From Annona cherimola (taxonomy: Eukaryota; Streptophyta; Magnoliopsida; Magnoliales; Annonaceae), in contig CM059971.1 of NCBI GenBank assembly GCA_030490835.1, positions 45,990,012-46,054,011 of the forward strand: 64,000 bases of DNA. The letters are read 5' to 3'. The notes beneath the pieces are model-generated. The model was not told the DNA's origin. It made no database searches and saw only the letters and a program-made list of their open reading frames with translations. The position numbers and the translations under genes are program-made. Shown here one piece after another: positions 33,055 through 45,841 of the stretch (within the stretch, counting starts at the first letter, position 1; each line of letters begins with the position of its first letter).

Positions 33055-36000
33055 AGCCTATGTCCTTTTAAACTGGGATCACAGACCTCTGTCTGCATCC
33101 ATAACACACAAAAATCTTAGACCGAAGTCTATATCTTTAAAAATCATTTTCAAAAACACATCACTGTCTGCAGTCCGTGTTAACTTGTAAAGCGAGCGCA
33201 CACACTTTAAATAAGTTGTCATTTGAAATCTAATTTTAGGATGACCTTCCTTAAATTCTTTTAGAAACATTTTGATAAACATTTGAAATATTTGAAAAAT
33301 AATACATCTTAAAATCCTTATAAGAGAATTTCAAGACTTTTGAATTTTTTAAATTAAACTATATATTTTCTAACATTTTCTTAGTTTCAATTTTTGGGTC
33401 TTTTGCTCACAAAAGTTATGCAATTATGCTAACTCCTTCTCAACCACCTTAAAATAAATTTCTTTTCCACAAATCAATTTTGTCATTTTCACATAAAGGG
33501 CTTGCATAATCTTTTGCATACCATTTAGCAACCCGAAATCAAATTATTTTATGAAATCAACATAGGAGGTTGGTCATCCTTAAATCCCTTTCAACACATC
33601 CGTATAAATATTTTTTAAGATATTTTCAACATAGATTTTCTTATCTAAAAAAAATCAAAACTTTTCGAATATCATTTCAAAACATATGGACTATGTCCAA
33701 ATCATCATTTATTATTTAATTATCATGACCTAGCAAAACAAATCTTTTTCATAAATCAAATCCTTTTTTTATAACATGATTATTTATCATTAAACATCAT
33801 AAGAGAAATTCAAAAATTATTTACGTTTGTTGCTTTGTGAAAAAAGGAAAAATTCTATTTTTCTCATAAAATACTTTTGAAACAACATCATAAAGAACTT
33901 TTTTACTTAAAACAAAATTCTTAAAAAAAACCATCGACTTAAAACGTGAAATCCTTTGAAAACATTATCGTGTTGAACTTGCTTACTCATAAGCAAATTA
34001 TTCAATCCATTAACTTAAAGCATTGCCAATCTTTGGCAACACTGATGATAAAATCCTTTTCTTAAAATATATTGCTTGCTTCCCATGAAGCAAACCTTGA
34101 GGCTTTTTCTTAAAGCCATTTTTTTCCAAAACTTACGACTTTTCATTAAAGCCGTCATTTTCCAAAACTTGTGGCTTTGCATTAAAGTCATTATTTTCAA
34201 AACTTGTGCTTGCCCATTCGTCATAAAATAAACACAAAAATTTCAATTACATCAATCACATAGAAAGAAAATAATATTTTAGAAAGTTTTCTTGCTTACC
34301 TGAGATCGCCATAATCCTTTGCTTTCATACTCATCTTTGCCTTTGCCTAGATAAATGAAAATAACATTTCATTTATTTGCATTATCTTCAAATACTTATA
34401 TTCCTTAAGTTTTTCAACCTACATAAATCTATTTGGACTTATATTACACTAACTTAGCCCACATGTCTTTCAAGTCGGGTGTTCATACGTATCTTTTCAT
34501 ATACGTCCATTTTTCAACACATAAATCATGTGTTTCTTAAAAAATTTCAACACAAAAACTTGTCTCTAATTCAAGCATGATTAAACCCCTTAATTAACCT
34601 ATAATTTAGGGTTTAATTTTTGATTTATAATTCATTCATCATAGGGTTCAAAAACAGTAACATTAGAACCCATTTTTCACCATTACAACGCCTGTTTTGA
34701 CACTTAATTCAAAACAAATTTCTAGTCCATAAATTCTAGAAATTAATCATGTTTTTCTTAACCCAAATTTAGGGTATTAAAAAATGTTTAAAATCCATAT
34801 ATTAACTCCTCTCAAAACAGCAACTTATTTCCCTATTGCAGGTACCGTTTTCACCCCATTTGGACACCTATTCATAAAATTCATAAAATCAGATTTGGGG
34901 CTTATCTTCCCAAATCCTATTGGGTGTCCAAAGTATCATAATACTAGGGTATTTTACCCTACATAACTTCCATAAATCATTCAATATCATTTCCATACCA
35001 TTTTTAACATAAAAATGGAAAAATTGAGTCATATATGCAACCCTAGGTTCCATACCTTATAAAATCAACAACCTATTCATAAATAATCATATGACTTATA
35101 TTAAATCATGATTTATATCCCATTATAAGTCAAATTTCATCACAAAAATCTGGAATTTAACATTTATCTTGATTTATTCCTTAAGTTGTCCATAATGCTG
35201 AATTCAGGCACACTGAATTCTCAAAATCTTGAATTAATATCAAATATAGTAGTTTTGATCTGAAATTTATATAATACCTTAATAAATATATCAATTAACC
35301 AAAATAAATATTTTCAACATGAAATATTTAGTATTTATATTTATTTTGGTATTGTTACTCTGCTGGACAGTAGCACTTCTTTTCAGACAGCCTTAATCAC
35401 GTAAAATTATTGGATATATTTATACCTATAAAAACCTAATTTTTATTTTAGTTGTGTGATCTTAAATATGTCCTATATATCCTATATAATTTTCAGCCCA
35501 AAATTCCTTGTATAAAAATTATTAAAAATCCTTTGTTGTAGCTGATCCTGCCACCCGAGCAACCCTGTTCAGGTTGATTTTCTCGAATTTGTAATTTGCA
35601 ACGTACTTATCCTTTTAAGCTGAAAATTGGGTCATTATTTAATCACCAGATCATGAGTATATTTATACATATTTTCATACTACAACTCGTTCATTAAATA
35701 TTTCTTCCATATTTTAGATTTCTGCCTCATTTCTTCTAGGTTTTGCTCTTATATTTGCATCTCTTTTCAATACATATTCAAAACTCTCAATCAATTCTTA
35801 ATTCCAGCATGTTGTTAATCTTTCTTTAGAGGTTTAATATGATTCAAAATCATGATTCCAATATCAAGAAGAAAATATGGAAATTGGAAGGCTTAAACTT
35901 AACGGGTACTTGCCCGATTTCGTCGATTCTTTGCCCCGAGCTACTACCAAGCCTTGCCTTCCTCTTTTCCTTCTCCTTTTCTTCCTATTTTCCTCTCCTC

Positions 36001-36073
36001 CTTTCTAGATTTGGACGTGCCTGCTGCTGGTCCTTGGAGAAAATCTCTATTTTTCTCCCTTTTTCCTCTCTTT

Positions 36074-36110
<37 letters not shown>

Positions 36111-36891
36111 CTTCTCTCTCTTCTTCTCCCCCTTGCTGGAACGTTCAGCAGCCCTTGCTCTTCCTTTTTATTTTTCTTTTTATAAGCTACTTTTCTTGTT
36201 GCCCAAGTAACCCCATAGGCATTTTAGTAAATTCCATTTTCACTTTCCACAATTGCCCTTCTTTACTTAGCTCTTAAGCAACTTGTTACTTGCTCTCCAA
36301 GAAACCAACCTTCCATGATAATTAGCTTAATCCATTACATTCATCTCATAGATTTCATAATTTTATTCCATTATTTCAAATTTCATCTTAATCCGATGTT
36401 TCTACATCAAGTTATGACCACTTGAATTTATCTTTTGGATTTGGGATAAAAATAATTAATTATCACCCTAATCCCATCATGATTCCCTTAATCCAATCCA
36501 TTCATAAGATTAGGCCCGCCGTCGTGAGCTTACCTTTCAAATTTCATCGAAATCCGCCTTGTAGGCGTCAAGTTATGAATTTTCTATCATTTTTCATCTT
36601 AATTCCATAAGTACCCTTTAATCTCCATAAATTAAATCATGATTATTAACATGATTATTCATGACACCTTGTCACCTTTAAATCCTCATTAAGCCCCTCG
36701 GGTCATACCGACTCACTTTGGGCTCCGACGATTACATTTTTAATCCCCATTATTAATTAAACTCTAATTGCAAAATATCATTAAATCATAAAATCACCCA
36801 TAAATTATTCAAAATTCAATGAAATCATATATAAATCAAATATATATGTTCAATGCATACCTTTGAGTCTCACATAGGTTGGGGTTTCACA
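33055..36891 (-). repeat. LARD-like element, 5' LTR (LTR 2), second part
   Basis: Continues LTR 2 after Sirevirus-1 and is colinear with 16198-20031 of LTR 1. It contains CAGACC hairpins (33080-33180), variable-arm hairpins (33890-34195), a microexon (34300-34346), an exon-1 donor near 35911 (changed from ACTTAC to ACTTGC), a (CT)n tract (36073-36125) and a TATA box (36177-36184). It ends GGTTTCACA, followed by TSD CAGGC. Confidence 0.93.
34300..34346 (-). other. predicted LTR leader microexon (47 nt), LTR 2
   Basis: Minus strand: CATTTATCTAG, then GCAAAGGCAAAG...ATCTCAG, then GTAAGCAAG. Same length as in LTR 1. Confidence 0.55.
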
Positions 36892-36896
36892 CAGGC
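36892..36896. repeat. right TSD of the LARD-like element (CAGGC)
   Basis: An exact partner of 10171-10175. After it, gypsy-1 LTR sequence (GACCTCCTTGAGATGGGAG) continues. Confidence 0.9.
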
Positions 36897-37408
36897 GACC
36901 TCCTTGAGATGGGAGCATGTATGGGATGGGCGCCTAGCTAGTGTTGCATCTAAAGGAATGTCATGAATGCTATGAATGCATTGCATTTGCATTTTATGAA
37001 ATGCACGAAAATGATTAAAATTTTTTTGTATGTCTTGCTTACTGAGTATTATTACTCACCTATGCTTTTTCAACAACAGACAAGAAATGATGAAGGCAAC
37101 ATGCAAAATGATATGCAGTTTTTGATAGAAATGTTGTATATGTAAATTTGCATGTAAAGACAATGATGATAATTTTGAAATAGAAAAGAATATCTTTTCA
37201 AGGATGATGTTTTATGAACGGGGTGTGATTATCACTATGATATGTGAAATATATTTCATGTTGGATGAATGATGAAAATTTTTCATGTGTTGATGAAACA
37301 TAAAAAAAAATCCTGCCGTGTGATCAGGGCAACAATCCTGAATCACGTCTACCAATCAAAAATGATCCCGGAGTAAGGCATCTAGGCACCTTGGTTCGGG
37401 GCGCCACA
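36894..37408 (+). repeat. gypsy-1 3' LTR, second part
   Basis: Resumes at GGCGACCTCC, matching gypsy-2 from 46138, and ends GGGGCGCCACA. It includes the final predicted acceptor TTTTTCAACAACAG at 37079. The right-hand TSD of gypsy-1 should be GTTAA (37409-37413); its partner is outside the window. Confidence 0.92.
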
Positions 37409-37520
37409 GTTAAGCTAGTTGAGGTAAGTTGATGTGGATTCATATAGATTGGAAAACCCTAAGGAATGCAAGCATTTGAAATTTATGCATATAAATGAAA
37501 TATCATTTTTATTTATCTAG

Positions 37521-37567
37521 GCAAAGGCAACGAAAAGTATGAAAGAAGGGGATTAAGGCTATCTCAG
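37521..37567 (+). other. predicted LTR leader microexon (47 nt)
   Basis: ATTTTTATTTATCTAG, then GCAAAGGCAACG...ATCTCAG, then GTAAGCAAGCAAAC. Confidence 0.58.
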
Positions 37568-38302
37568 GTAAGCAAGCAAACTTTCCAAAATATTGATTTC
37601 CTCCTATGTGTTGAAATGATTAAAAATGTTTATGTCAATGATTTTATGAATTTCTTACAAGTGGGCAAACATAAGTTTTGAAAATGATGGCTTTAATGAA
37701 AGACCTCAAGGACTGCTTCATTTGAACCAAGCAACACTTTTTAAAATAATTATTTTATCACAAGTGTTGCAAAGATTATGAATGTTTTACGTTGATGGTT
37801 TTAAGAATTTGCTTACAAGTAAGCAAGTTCTTCATGATGCTATTTTAAAAGGATTTTATAAAGAAAAAGGGAGTTTGGACCTTTTCACAAAGAAATAGTT
37901 ACAAACAAGCTTTGAGTTTACTCCTATGAGATTTTGTGAAAAACAAGTATGTTTATGAAAGAAAAAGAAAAAGGGATTTGATTTATAGAAAAAGATTGGT
38001 TTCTCCATGCCATGACACTTAAACATAAACGATGATTTGGACATGGTCAATCTATTTGAAATGATATTAGAAAAGTCTTGATTTCATTTAAATATAAAAA
38101 TATTTTGAAAATGCCTTGAAAAATATTTATACAGATGTTGTTAAAAAGGGGTTTAAGGATGGTCAACCCGATAAGTTGATTTCATAAAATGAACTGATTT
38201 CAAGTTGCTAAATAGCATACGAAAGGCTATGCAAGCTCCTCTTTATGTAAAAATGACAAGAATGATGTGTAGACAAGGATATGATACTGGGCTGCGATCG
38301 TA

Positions 38303-38572
38303 TGCACCCGGGTGTACTACACCTATTTTTTAAAATTTTTTTAAAATTTTTTCATGAAGCTGTTAATCTAGGTGTATTTAACATATATATCAATTTTTAT
38401 CATTTTTGGATATTTTGAGAATTTTTTTTAGATTTTTAAAAATCTAAAAAAAATATCTAAAAGTCGCCAAAAAAGATAAACATTGATACATATGTTAAAT
38501 ACACTTAGATTAACCGTTTGGTAAAAAAATTTTGGAAAAAAATAAAAAAAATGGTTGTATCACCCAGGTGCA
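38303..38572. mobile_element. fold-back / MITE-like palindromic element
   Basis: A palindrome of about 270 bp centred near 38437 (GATTTTTAAAAATC). The ends TGCACCCGGGTG and CACCCAGGTGCA pair. Inner arms GTTAATCTAGGTGTATTTAACATAT... and their complement near 38500 pair with few mismatches. The block is absent from the homologous LTR positions (near 16660 and 33490). No clear TSD was found, and outer borders may extend by about 15 bp. Confidence 0.75.
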
Positions 38573-39115
38573 TTGAGGCTCAAGTAGATAAAAGGGAATG
38601 ATGCAATTGCATAACCTTTGTGGGTGGAAAGCCCCGAAATGGAAACAAAGAAAATGTTAGTGAAATACATTGTTTATTCTTAAAAATTTAAAATCTTTGA
38701 AGTTTCTTTATCATGATAATTTTAAGATTTATTACAAGCAAAATTTTTAGAAAAGATTGTTTTCTCAAACATTACAAATACTTATCAAAATGTTTTACTT
38801 AAAATATTTTTAAAAGTATTTAAGGGTGATCATCCTAAAATTAAATTTCAAATATGTTAAAGTGGGTGCACCTACTTTTTAAAGATGGTTTAAAAGGACA
38901 TGGATGCGATCTGTGATGTTTCATGAAATCATGCTAGCAAATGGATATCAATGATGATGTGTGGTGCACCAGAACAATGGATAGGTCAATTATAGAGATG
39001 GTCGGAGATGGACCCCCACTTTACATAGGCCAAGATGCTAAGGGATGGCAGGAGGCCAGTGGCACCCTCCCTGAGATGGGAGAAGCATTAAGGAATAGCC
39101 ACCTAGCTAGCGTAC

Positions 39116-40075
39116 TGATAACTCGTAAAAGTTTGAGTTATCATAGCCCATTTTATACTATTTTTGCGTGTTAGTCCAAGAGATTAGACATAGTTTGCAT
39201 CCACTTAGCTTAATTTTCACTCTCTTTGCATTTTATGAGCATTATTTATTTTTTTTTATGCATTTTTAGCATAAATTAGGCATTTTTAGTCCATTTTAGT
39301 TTATGTAATTTTTGCAGGAAGGACGGGCGAATTACAAGCAATGCGGGCGAAGCGGATGCAAATCAGAACCAAGTCACGAGGCAGGTGGATGGCGCCCAGG
39401 CGCCAACCTACATGCCCTTGCCAGAACTCCAACATAATTCAGTAACCAGTAGATTCCAGGGAGTTGGCGCCTAGGCGCCAGCTAGGGGCGCCAAGGAGCC
39501 AAGGCATGAAGTCCTAGGGTTTCTAAAAAGGTTTCCAAGTTACCCAGCACACAGTGAGTTGGCGCGCAGGCGCCAGCTAGGGGCGCCTAGGCCCCACGAC
39601 GCATCCGTACGCGTGCGGGTTTCTGCACATGTGCTGCGCAAGTTACCCATTATAAATAGAAACCTAGGGCTGCATGCAAGAGAGTTCTGGAGGCCATAGA
39701 GGAGAGACCAAAATAGGGAGTAGCTGTTGTGGAGAAAAGGAGGAAACCAAAGCTTCAAGGAAGGGGAGAAGAGCAAGTGGAGATCCAAGCCACCACTGCA
39801 AAATCCATTGAGTTTCATCTCCTCTTCTCATCTATCTCTACCTGTTTATTATTCTCCTTGCTTGGGATGATTGTAAACTCGATTTTAATAGGAATTGAAG
39901 TCATGTTTATGGGCTGAACCTTCCTATGGTGGGAGATATGTAGGATTTGAACTCATAGCTTATGATATTTGGTTTTCTTATGCTTGAATTGATAAAACTG
40001 TTGTGCCGTGACTTGTGTTACTTGAGATTACCCTTATATATTATGCTTAATGCGTTTATAAGCTTTGCAACCTTG
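39116..40075 (+). mobile_element. Tat/Ogre-like LTR insertion (right border uncertain)
   Basis: TGATAACTCG...GAGTTATCATAGCCC is a start style I associate with plant Tat/Athila-group LTRs. It contains GGCGCC palindromes in the presumed U3 and a TATA box (TATAAATA, 39651-39658) followed by a purine-rich leader. The sequence is absent from related LTRs here. Host LTR homology is certain again by about 40130. No TSD was recognised, so it may be a truncated solo LTR. Confidence 0.55.
39391..39595. repeat. GGCGCC palindrome cluster
   Basis: GGCGCCCAGGCGCC (39391-39404), the perfect palindrome GGCGCCTAGGCGCC (39466-39479), GGCGCC (39487), GGCGCGCAGGCGCC (39561-39574) and GGGCGCCTAGGCCCC (about 39581). 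All lie within 260 bp upstream of the TATA box at 39651. Confidence 0.85.
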
Positions 40076-41117
40076 TGGATTACATAAATGTTTTCTATGT
40101 AAATGCTTTCATGAAAAAAGATTATGTGTATATGTCTTATTTACTATAAACAAGCCTCAAAATGGGGATTACGAAAAAAGGTTTTTGTGGAAAAGTGTTT
40201 TAGGACATAAAAATGTCCGTTTCCAAAAAGGGTTTATATGGAAAAATGTTTTGGACATAAAAATGTCCATTGGCAAAAGAAGGGTTTATGTAAAATGTCT
40301 TGGAACATTAAAAATGTTCACACAAGAACAAAGAGAATTACCTAAAAAGGGTTATATGCATATGCATTGCCTTTGAAAAGTCTAGACATGGCATACAAAA
40401 GGTTTATATGAAAAGATGTTTATGAAAATGTTTTAAAGAAAAGTACTTGCCTAAAGATAAAATGATTGCTTACTGAGTTATCACTCACAATTTGTTTTTC
40501 CAAACCTTAGACAGGTACTGGGAAGCTCAAGAGATTGAAAACCTAAGCAATTGAGGAAATGTATGAGATTGTATTGTGCTATAATGATTAGCTATGATGT
40601 ATGGGATGGTATGATTGAAATTTTTAAAGTATGTTGATGTATGTGGACTTATTGAAAGTTCTAAGTTCTATGTGAACTGATGGTTGAATGTATGTATACA
40701 AGTATGGATGTTGAATAGTTGATAATGAGTGAATTTTATATGATTATGGCATGGCTAGGTTGATAAAGCCAATGATGTAAGAGAACAAGATAGAAGTTTA
40801 TAAATGATATGCGTAGTTGATGACAACTTCCAAGTTGTAAGATTATGAACAAGAATAAGGATGAAAGGGGAGCCAAATGGTATTTTTAAAATACTGAGTG
40901 CGACGATTCACAAATGTATCGTTGCTTATGATATGAATGAAGTGAAATGTAAAGAAATGAAATGATGAAGGAAAAGGAATGAAACAAAAAAAAATATAGA
41001 CAAGATCTAATTAAGAACCCGTCACGTGATCGGGGCAACAATACTGATTCACATTTACCAATCAATAAGATTTTCGAGTAAGGCTCAGGATGTGACGCCT
41101 CGGGTCGCGGGTGCCAC

Positions 41118-44109
41118 TATGATATCCATATCAAAATAGGAATCATACATGTACATTTAACTTGTAAATATGATTTATGTATTATTTAATTGATTTATGA
41201 ATTATTTCAATGATCTGATGATTAGGGCTAATGATTAAGAATGGTGATTAAATTAATCGCCATAGCCCCATTTGGGTCATTATAAATAAAGTGGCCTAAA
41301 GAGGATTGGAAAATGTCAATGTGCAATGAATAATTATTTCATTCATTATGATTTAATTAATGGGAATTATGATGATAATTATGGAATTAAGGTGATAAAT
41401 ATTAGAAAATTCATAACTTAACACCTATAAGGCGGAATAAGAGAAATTTGAAACGTAACCACATAATTTTGTATACAATCTTATCAATGGATTGGATTAT
41501 GAAAATTATGATGGTATTAGGGTGATAATTATTTATTTTCATCCTAAATCCAAAATTTAAACTCAAATAACCATAACTTAATATAGAAAGGTCATTTTGA
41601 GATGAAATTTGACATGAGCGGGTAAAACAATATGGCTGACATTACGGAAGGGATTAATTAAGCTAATTATCATGAGAAGATGCTTAATCACAAAAGGATG
41701 AGAGACTTTGACTTTTGTCACATAAAGTGACATGCCCATTTATGAAAAAGTAAGTGACTTAATGGGGTGTTTAATGGCATATGAGAGGTGTCCAAAGGAG
41801 GTGATTTTGGGCTCAATTTGTGATTTAATTTAAATCCTAAAATCCATGGGAATCCAGAAGATTAATGCATAGGATAAAGGCTAATGGGTGTAGGCTTGAG
41901 AGGCTTGGAAAGGTGGCTAGCAAGGGACGTCCAAAGGCCCCTTTTTATGGATTTTTTGATTTTTAAAAAATGAAAATATGCATCTAATTAGCCTAGATAG
42001 CTAAGGTAAGTAATGGGCATTAATTTGGGTTGAATTTTATGGCAAAAAAATGCCACAAAACCCATGACATGTGGACATCTAATAGTGGATAGCTATTTGG
42101 GCTAGATTGAGCTAAGATTTGATGATTTTTATATATGATAATTATGCATTTTTACTTGGGTAAAATGATTCCAACACACCAATGGATAAGTGGGCTATAA
42201 ATTAACCTAATGTGATGTGTCAAACTGGGCCCAAAAAATCAGAAATATAAGAAAGGGGGTGAGCACATGGGACATCCATTTGGGCAAGTGAAAGAGAGGA
42301 GAAAAAAATCCTCTAAGGGCAGCAACTAGGAACGTTCCCAAGCAGGCTAAGAAAGGAAGAAAGAAGGAAAAAGAAGGAAGAAAAGAAAGAAGGAAAAAGG
42401 GAAAACCAAATTAGGAAAGCTTGATCCAAAGGCTCCTAAATTCAAGTAAGTATGATTTAAATTTTAGATCATTTAATTCTAAGTTTCTTACCACTATTTA
42501 TGGGTCATGAATTTGATCCATAATGAACCCTTAAAGGATGATTTGTGATGTCCTTAATTAGGGTATTGAATGAGGATTGATTGGAAGGAATGAATTCAAG
42601 GGTTTAAAGAGGTTAAGTTGGATGCTAGGATTGATTATGGTCCATAAACCTAGCTGGAATTTTTCTAAATTCCCTAATTAAGTTGCTGTTATGATTATAT
42701 TTCATGGTTGAATTATGATTCATGATTATATGAATTATATATGTTGATTTGGGTATAAGATATGAACTCTAGAAAGGATGGAACTTTGGATTGTCAACAT
42801 GACCCGATTTTCACTCTTTTATGATATGTATGATGCATGAATTGAACCAATTAATCTATGGATGATTTAAAGGGTAAAGTACCCTAAATTAAGGGTACTT
42901 GGGGCGTCCAACAAGGGTTGGGAAGAATTGCCCAAAATCTGAATTTTTAGGGAACTTATGGTGGACAGCCAAAGGGGTGCCAAAAGGGTGCCCTAACATG
43001 CATGGAAAGTTACCGTTTTGGAGCAACAAATTTATGAACTTTAAATATGTGTTATTACCCTAAATTTAGGATAAGAAAATAATGATTAGTGGCTGGAATA
43101 TATGAGTCAAGAATCCGTTATGACATAAGTGTCAAGTTGGATGTGAAAGAAGGGTGCCAAAGTTGCTATTTTGGAACCCTATGATTAATGGATTAAAATT
43201 CCATAAATATACCCTAAATGATGTGCTAATTAAGTGGATTAATCATGCCAAATTATAGGGCAAGTTGCTATGTTGAAAGAGATTAAGAAACACATAGCAT
43301 ATGTGTAGTAAGAAGGGTGCACATAGAAAGGGTATGTATGGTTAAATGAAAAATGACTTATGTGATTTGCTAAAATGCAAAAGTGCATGAAAAGGTGATG
43401 AAATGCATGTAATAAATATTAATCTCAAAATTTGAGATTAATATATGAGGCCTAAGTTATCAACTATGTGCCTAAAATGAGCACCGATATATGAAATATG
43501 AAAAATATGGGAAAAACGATGAATGGGAGGCAATAAACCTCCATATAATGATTTAATGAAAGATTGTTATATGTGTGAAAATTTACCCTACATACGAGTA
43601 TTGAAAATGGTATGGAATGAATAGACGGTATGATTCACAAGTGTGTGCTATGTATACTTGACTTGAAAATTCAAGTGGGTCATGTATGTTAATGATATGT
43701 CGGTTGGAAAACTAAGTTGTATGCAAGCAAACGAGAATTATATGAATGCAATGTCATTCTTATGTGTATAGGCAAAGGTAAAGAAAGGGTTGATTTGAAA
43801 AGCTAAAACAAGTAGGTAAGCAAGCAATTTTCTAAAGAATTTTTGCTTTCTTAAAATTATGATAAAATGTTTGCTAATGATATTCTAAAATCTTTGAATT
43901 GTTTAGAAAATGATTGTTTGAATTGTTTAGAAAATGTTGTTTGAGGATGGCCATTTGTTATCTCAATATATTATTAAAATGTTATTCAAATATGCCAAAT
44001 GATTTATCAATGATTTATTAAGTGTGTTGAGCCAATTTATGGTTCATATGATGTTTATGAAAAATCATGCTAGTATGCTAAAGATCATGTTTATGATGAG
44101 GTCATGTGC
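41118..44109 (+). mobile_element. partial gypsy-type LTR interrupted by gypsy-2
   Basis: Begins directly at the end of the previous LTR. Its order matches the other LTRs in plus orientation: U3, TATA-like TATAAGAA (about 42246), exon-1 donor TCAA|GTAAGTATG (42446), acceptor TGTGTATAG (43771), microexon (43772-43815) and donor GTAAGCAAGC (43816). It stops at the gypsy-2 LTR (44110). The remaining 3' part should lie right of the window. The exact left border is uncertain because the terminal bases are decayed. Confidence 0.7.
43772..43815 (+). other. predicted LTR leader microexon (44 nt)
   Basis: GTCATTCTTATGTGTATAG, then GCAAAGGTAAAG...ACAAGTAG, then GTAAGCAAGC. Confidence 0.58.
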
Positions 44110-44945
44110 TGTGGAACTCCGACCGAATACGCATCATTTCGACATTGTAACCCTAGATTCTTTTTTAATTATTTTTATGATAAATGAAATTTCATGGATT
44201 ATATTGGCGGATATGTGTATTGGAGATTGAAATAATTCAATCGGGAACTTAACCCCGTGAATAGTAAACGTGAATAGTAAACGTGAATAGTAACTGGGGA
44301 TTAAGAATTAATCATTTGGATTAACTTAATCACAAAAAGACAAAATAGAGATTTAATCACTACAGGACAAAATAGAAATTTTTTTATATTTTAATTAAAT
44401 TTTGGATTTTAGTGGAAAAATAAAGAAAAATTCATAATTTGCAATCCGGGCGTCGGATTTCGATGAAATTTTTTATGGATGATTAAAAATTCATGATGAA
44501 CATGATGGATGGTTTAAGATGAGATGAAAATCATAAATAAAAGGTCAAGATGGAGCGTCAAATGGAGATTAAAAAAGTAATCTAACTTTTCATTAATTAT
44601 GCATTTGACTTTTATTTTAAATAAATAATTAAAAAAATAAAAAATTAAATGCAAAGCAGCTGCAATGGCAGGGACGTGCATGGGGGTGGGTGAGCTTTGA
44701 CCAAAAATCAAAGGCTTAAAATCATTATAATCATAAACCAATGGTTAGGATTGATTTAGCCTAATTTAATTAATTTTAAAAATAAAAAAATTAAGAAAAA
44801 TAGGGCTGCATAGGGGGGATGGAGCAGGCCTAGGGTGGCTGCTCTTGGCTCAAGGAATTTTTCAATAATTAAAAAGAAATACCAATTTATAATTAAATAC
44901 CTCAAAGTTGGGGGGTAAATTCCAAATTCTTGAACAATGCAACCC

Positions 44946-44953
44946 TATAAATA
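44946..44953 (+). promoter_or_regulatory. TATA box of gypsy-2 LTR
   Basis: TATAAATA within CCCTATAAATAGGGCAGCA, identical in context to gypsy-1 at 5005. Confidence 0.78.
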
Positions 44954-45802
44954 GGGCAGCAAGGGGGACGTCCAAGGCAAAGAAATCCCAGCTCCACTTG
45001 AGCCATTCCAAGCCCCAAACCATCCCACAATCCAAAGAAAGAAAGGAGCAAGTTAGAGTGAGAAAGTGTGAGAAAAAGAGGCGTATCTCCACTTCGGGTA
45101 AGTGATTTCTACCCAAATTTCTTTTGGATATTAATTAGGGTAAAAATATTCTTAGATAATTCCTAAGCATGAGAAAATAAGTATAGATATAATGCTTAAA
45201 TGGAATTATGCCAAAACATAAAAAATTTGGAGCGAAGATAAGGCATTCGAGAAGATAGCATATTATATGTGAAAATAATGCTCCAAAATTGATAAATGAT
45301 AATTTGGGATGTATGATTATGAAAAATATGATATCGGAGTGATGATATATTAATTTCATGATTTTTGAAATTAAGGATTATGCTTAAGTGAATTTATGTT
45401 GATTTTTATTATATGGAGAAAATGATTTTTTTGCTAAGTAAATAATGATAAATTCGAAATTTATGAAAATTCCCATGGTATACTAAGCATAAGCTATGTC
45501 ATGGTATTTTTTTATTTTTGGAAAAAATGTCAATTTTTGGAACCCATGAACAGTAACCACGTCTCTATGAACAGTAACCTCGGATGAACAGTAACTGCTA
45601 CGGTAATTTGCTACAGTGATTGATACAGTAAACAGTGTGATTTTGGAGAAAATTTGAGATTAATATTTAAATATAATGATGGAATTTTTGAGGAACCTAT
45701 GGATAAAAAAATTCATATAAAGAAATAATGCCAAAATATTATAAAGCATGCATGGGAAGCAGCTTGAATAGAAGAAATAAAATATCCTTTTTCCTTGAAT
45801 AG

Positions 45803-45841
45803 GAAAAGGAAAAGAAAAGGTCGAGGACACCCACTGAGAAG
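45803..45841 (+). other. predicted LTR leader microexon (39 nt)
   Basis: CTTTTTCCTTGAATAG, then GAAAAGGAAAAG...TGAGAAG, then GTAAGCAAG. Predicted intron 1 is 45098-45802 (705 nt) and intron 2 is 45842-46323 (482 nt). This is the one complete, uninterrupted example attached to an internal domain. Confidence 0.6.

Larger units (their letters stand above)
10176..36891 (-). mobile_element. LARD-like non-autonomous gypsy element with giant LTRs
   Basis: Two minus-oriented LTRs (10176-20031 and 20932-36891, each interrupted by later insertions) surround a 900-bp interior with a polypurine tract at its left end and a tRNA-Met primer-binding site at its right end. TSD CAGGC is perfect. With nested insertions removed, LTR 1 is about 5.3 kb, longer than anything the interior could encode. 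Large elements with long LTRs and non-coding interiors are known as LARDs. Here the interior is unusually short. Mobilisation would need proteins from an autonomous gypsy element. Confidence 0.88.
37409..41117 (+). mobile_element. partial gypsy-type LTR into which gypsy-1 inserted
   Basis: A plus-oriented LTR of the LARD-like family type; its 5' part lies left of gypsy-1, outside the window. It carries a microexon (37521-37567), hairpins of the GCTT type (about 37680-37830) and GGACAT type (40200-40325), the GC-rich core (39045-39085) and final acceptor AAACCTTAG (40510). Its 3' end reads ACGCCTCGGGTCGCGGGTGCCAC. It is interrupted by the fold-back element at 38303 and the LTR insertion at 39116. 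No coding sequence. Confidence 0.8.

Noticed and set aside
38281..38600. Transcription terminator or rRNA-like hairpin
   Set aside because: The 270-bp inverted repeat is absent from homologous LTRs and fits a fold-back insertion better.
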